Shown here: in pieces, positions 63,018-64,000 of the stretch
Numbering within the stretch: position 1 is the first letter of the stretch
Layout: every line of letters begins with the position of its first letter
From: Euonymus europaeus
Taxonomy: Eukaryota > Streptophyta > Magnoliopsida > Celastrales > Celastraceae
Assembly (NCBI GenBank): GCA_963580455.1
Contig: OY756966.1
Span: 11,242,501 to 11,306,500, forward strand
Direction of reading: 5' to 3'
Length of the DNA: 64,000 nucleotides
The notes under the pieces: model-generated
Databases searched by the model: none
What the model was told of the DNA's origin: nothing
The model's input: the letters and a program-made list of their open reading frames with translations, nothing else
Translations under genes and position numbers: made by a program

Positions 63018-64000
63018 GTTCAACTCTCCCTATGGAGGAGAATTTAGCGGCTTTGTCCATTTGAGATAGAAAGTTGGTGTTTTGGCATCGAAATAATCTA
63101 GGGAGCTTTGTACTCGTAAAATTTGACATAAAAGAACAATAAAAAAGTGTACACCAACAAACTTTGATGGTCCAAAATTGCTCAACACTCTCGATGGAGG
63201 TGTTTTTAACGGTTTGGTCCAATTTAGAATGAAATTTGTTCTCTTTTCAACGAGACAATCTATGAAGCGAACACTAGTAAATCTGGATATAAAGCAACAA
63301 TAAAAATTGTACACCTATCAACTTTAATGGCTCGGATTGCTCAACTCTCTCCATGGGGGAGATTTCTTACGATTTTGTCCATTTGGAAACGAAACAATCT
63401 ACAAAGTCCATACTCGTAAAATTTGACATTAAAGAAGTATAAAAGGGGCACACCGACAACCTTTGATGGTTCAAAATTGATCAACTCTCTAGACAGAGGT
63501 GCCTTTAACGGTTTCGTCCAATTAATAAGGAAAGTTGTTCTTTTAGCAGCAAAATAATCTACGAAGCGAACGCTAGTAAATTTGGACATAAAGCAACAAT
63601 AAAAAGTGCACACCTATCATGTTTGATGATGGTTCGGAATAGCTCAAGTCTCTCCATTTTAAGGGTTTTGTCCATTTGAGATAGAAAGTTGGTCTTTCGG
63701 CATCGAAACAATCTACGAAGTGTATATTCCTGAGATTTGACATCAAATCACAATGAAAAGTGTACGCCGACAAAATTTGATGGTTCGGAATTGCTCAATT
63801 CTCTCCATGGATGAGCTTGTAACGGTTTTGTCCATTTGGGATCGAAAATTGCTCTTTTTGACAGGGAAACAATACATGAAGCGCATAATACCAGTAGTGA
63901 ATTTGGACATAAAGCAACAACAAAAATTGTACACCTATCAACTTTAATGGCTCGGATTGCTCAACTCTCTCCATGGGGGAGCTTTCTTACGATTTTGTCC
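63018..64000. repeat. HOR copy H26 (scrambled, truncated by window end)
   Basis: The order is m1 (63018), m2 (63180), m5 (63339), m6 (63479), m7 (63642), m4 (63793), m5 (63959). m3-m4 are skipped at about 63290-63305. At about 63755-63771 the array steps back from m7 to m4. Confidence 0.93.

Larger units (their letters stand above)
48695..64000. repeat. Satellite array, segment 4 (H19 end to H26)
   Basis: The satellite resumes with the duplicated CTTTG target site inside m15. Five consecutive copies close to 2360 bp follow (H21-H25). They share private variants such as gaagtataaaaggggc in m5 and ctctctttggagaagc in m11. The segment ends in H26, where the monomer order is scrambled. The array continues beyond the window edge. 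No gene is present. Confidence 0.97.

Noticed and set aside
74..64000. A CRISPR-like array, given regular repeats
   Set aside because: Monomers are ~160 bp without unique spacers, and the associated elements are plant retrotransposons.

Overview
This window is repetitive plant nuclear DNA. I find no intact protein-coding, rRNA or tRNA gene. About 56 kb of the 64 kb is one tandem satellite of ~160-bp monomers. Inserted in it are a broken Ty1/copia retrotransposon with plant-type gag-pol domains and two long TG...CA elements that look like solo LTRs. The species cannot be named from the sequence. A centromeric or pericentromeric location is an inference from the higher-order array, not something the sequence proves.

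The satellite is a clear higher-order repeat (HOR). Fifteen distinguishable monomers (called m1-m15 here, 139-166 bp each) follow one another in fixed order and repeat every ~2360 bp. Using the conserved gctca element of m1 as an anchor, 26 full or partial HOR copies (H1-H26) are recognisable. Most are 2357-2363 bp long. The rest carry monomer-scale deletions or splices (H5, H9, H11-H13, H19, H26) or are interrupted by insertions (H8, H11, H19). Within the HOR, two spacer types, A (gacataaaagaacaat... accgaccaac) and B (ggacataaagcaacaat... acctatcaac), mostly alternate. This suggests that the 15-mer grew out of an older ~320-bp dimer.

Layout: 1-17786 satellite (H1-H8). 17787-21810 minus-strand Ty1/copia remnant (long leader, gag, protease, integrase, partial reverse transcriptase) with two nonsense codons, a mutated integrase catalytic Asp, an internal frameshifting deletion and loss of everything downstream of the RT VDD motif. 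About 750 bp of satellite is missing at this site. 21811-26851 satellite (H8-H11). 26852-29035 a 2184-bp TG...CA element with a 5-bp target duplication (GTTTT) and a GC-rich cluster of cgcctaggcg palindromes. 29036-47209 satellite (H11-H19), including three nearly identical HOR copies. 47210-48694 a 1485-bp probable copia solo LTR in minus orientation with a 5-bp target duplication (CTTTG). 48695-64000 satellite (H19-H26), ending in a scrambled monomer order (m1-m2-m5-m6-m7-m4-m5).

Nothing here works as an operon or pathway. The biology is structural: satellite expansion by unequal exchange, local homogenisation of HOR variants, retroelement insertion, and decay of those elements by point mutation, deletion and LTR-LTR recombination. 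The many minus-strand open frames in the satellite repeat with the array and are not reported as genes.
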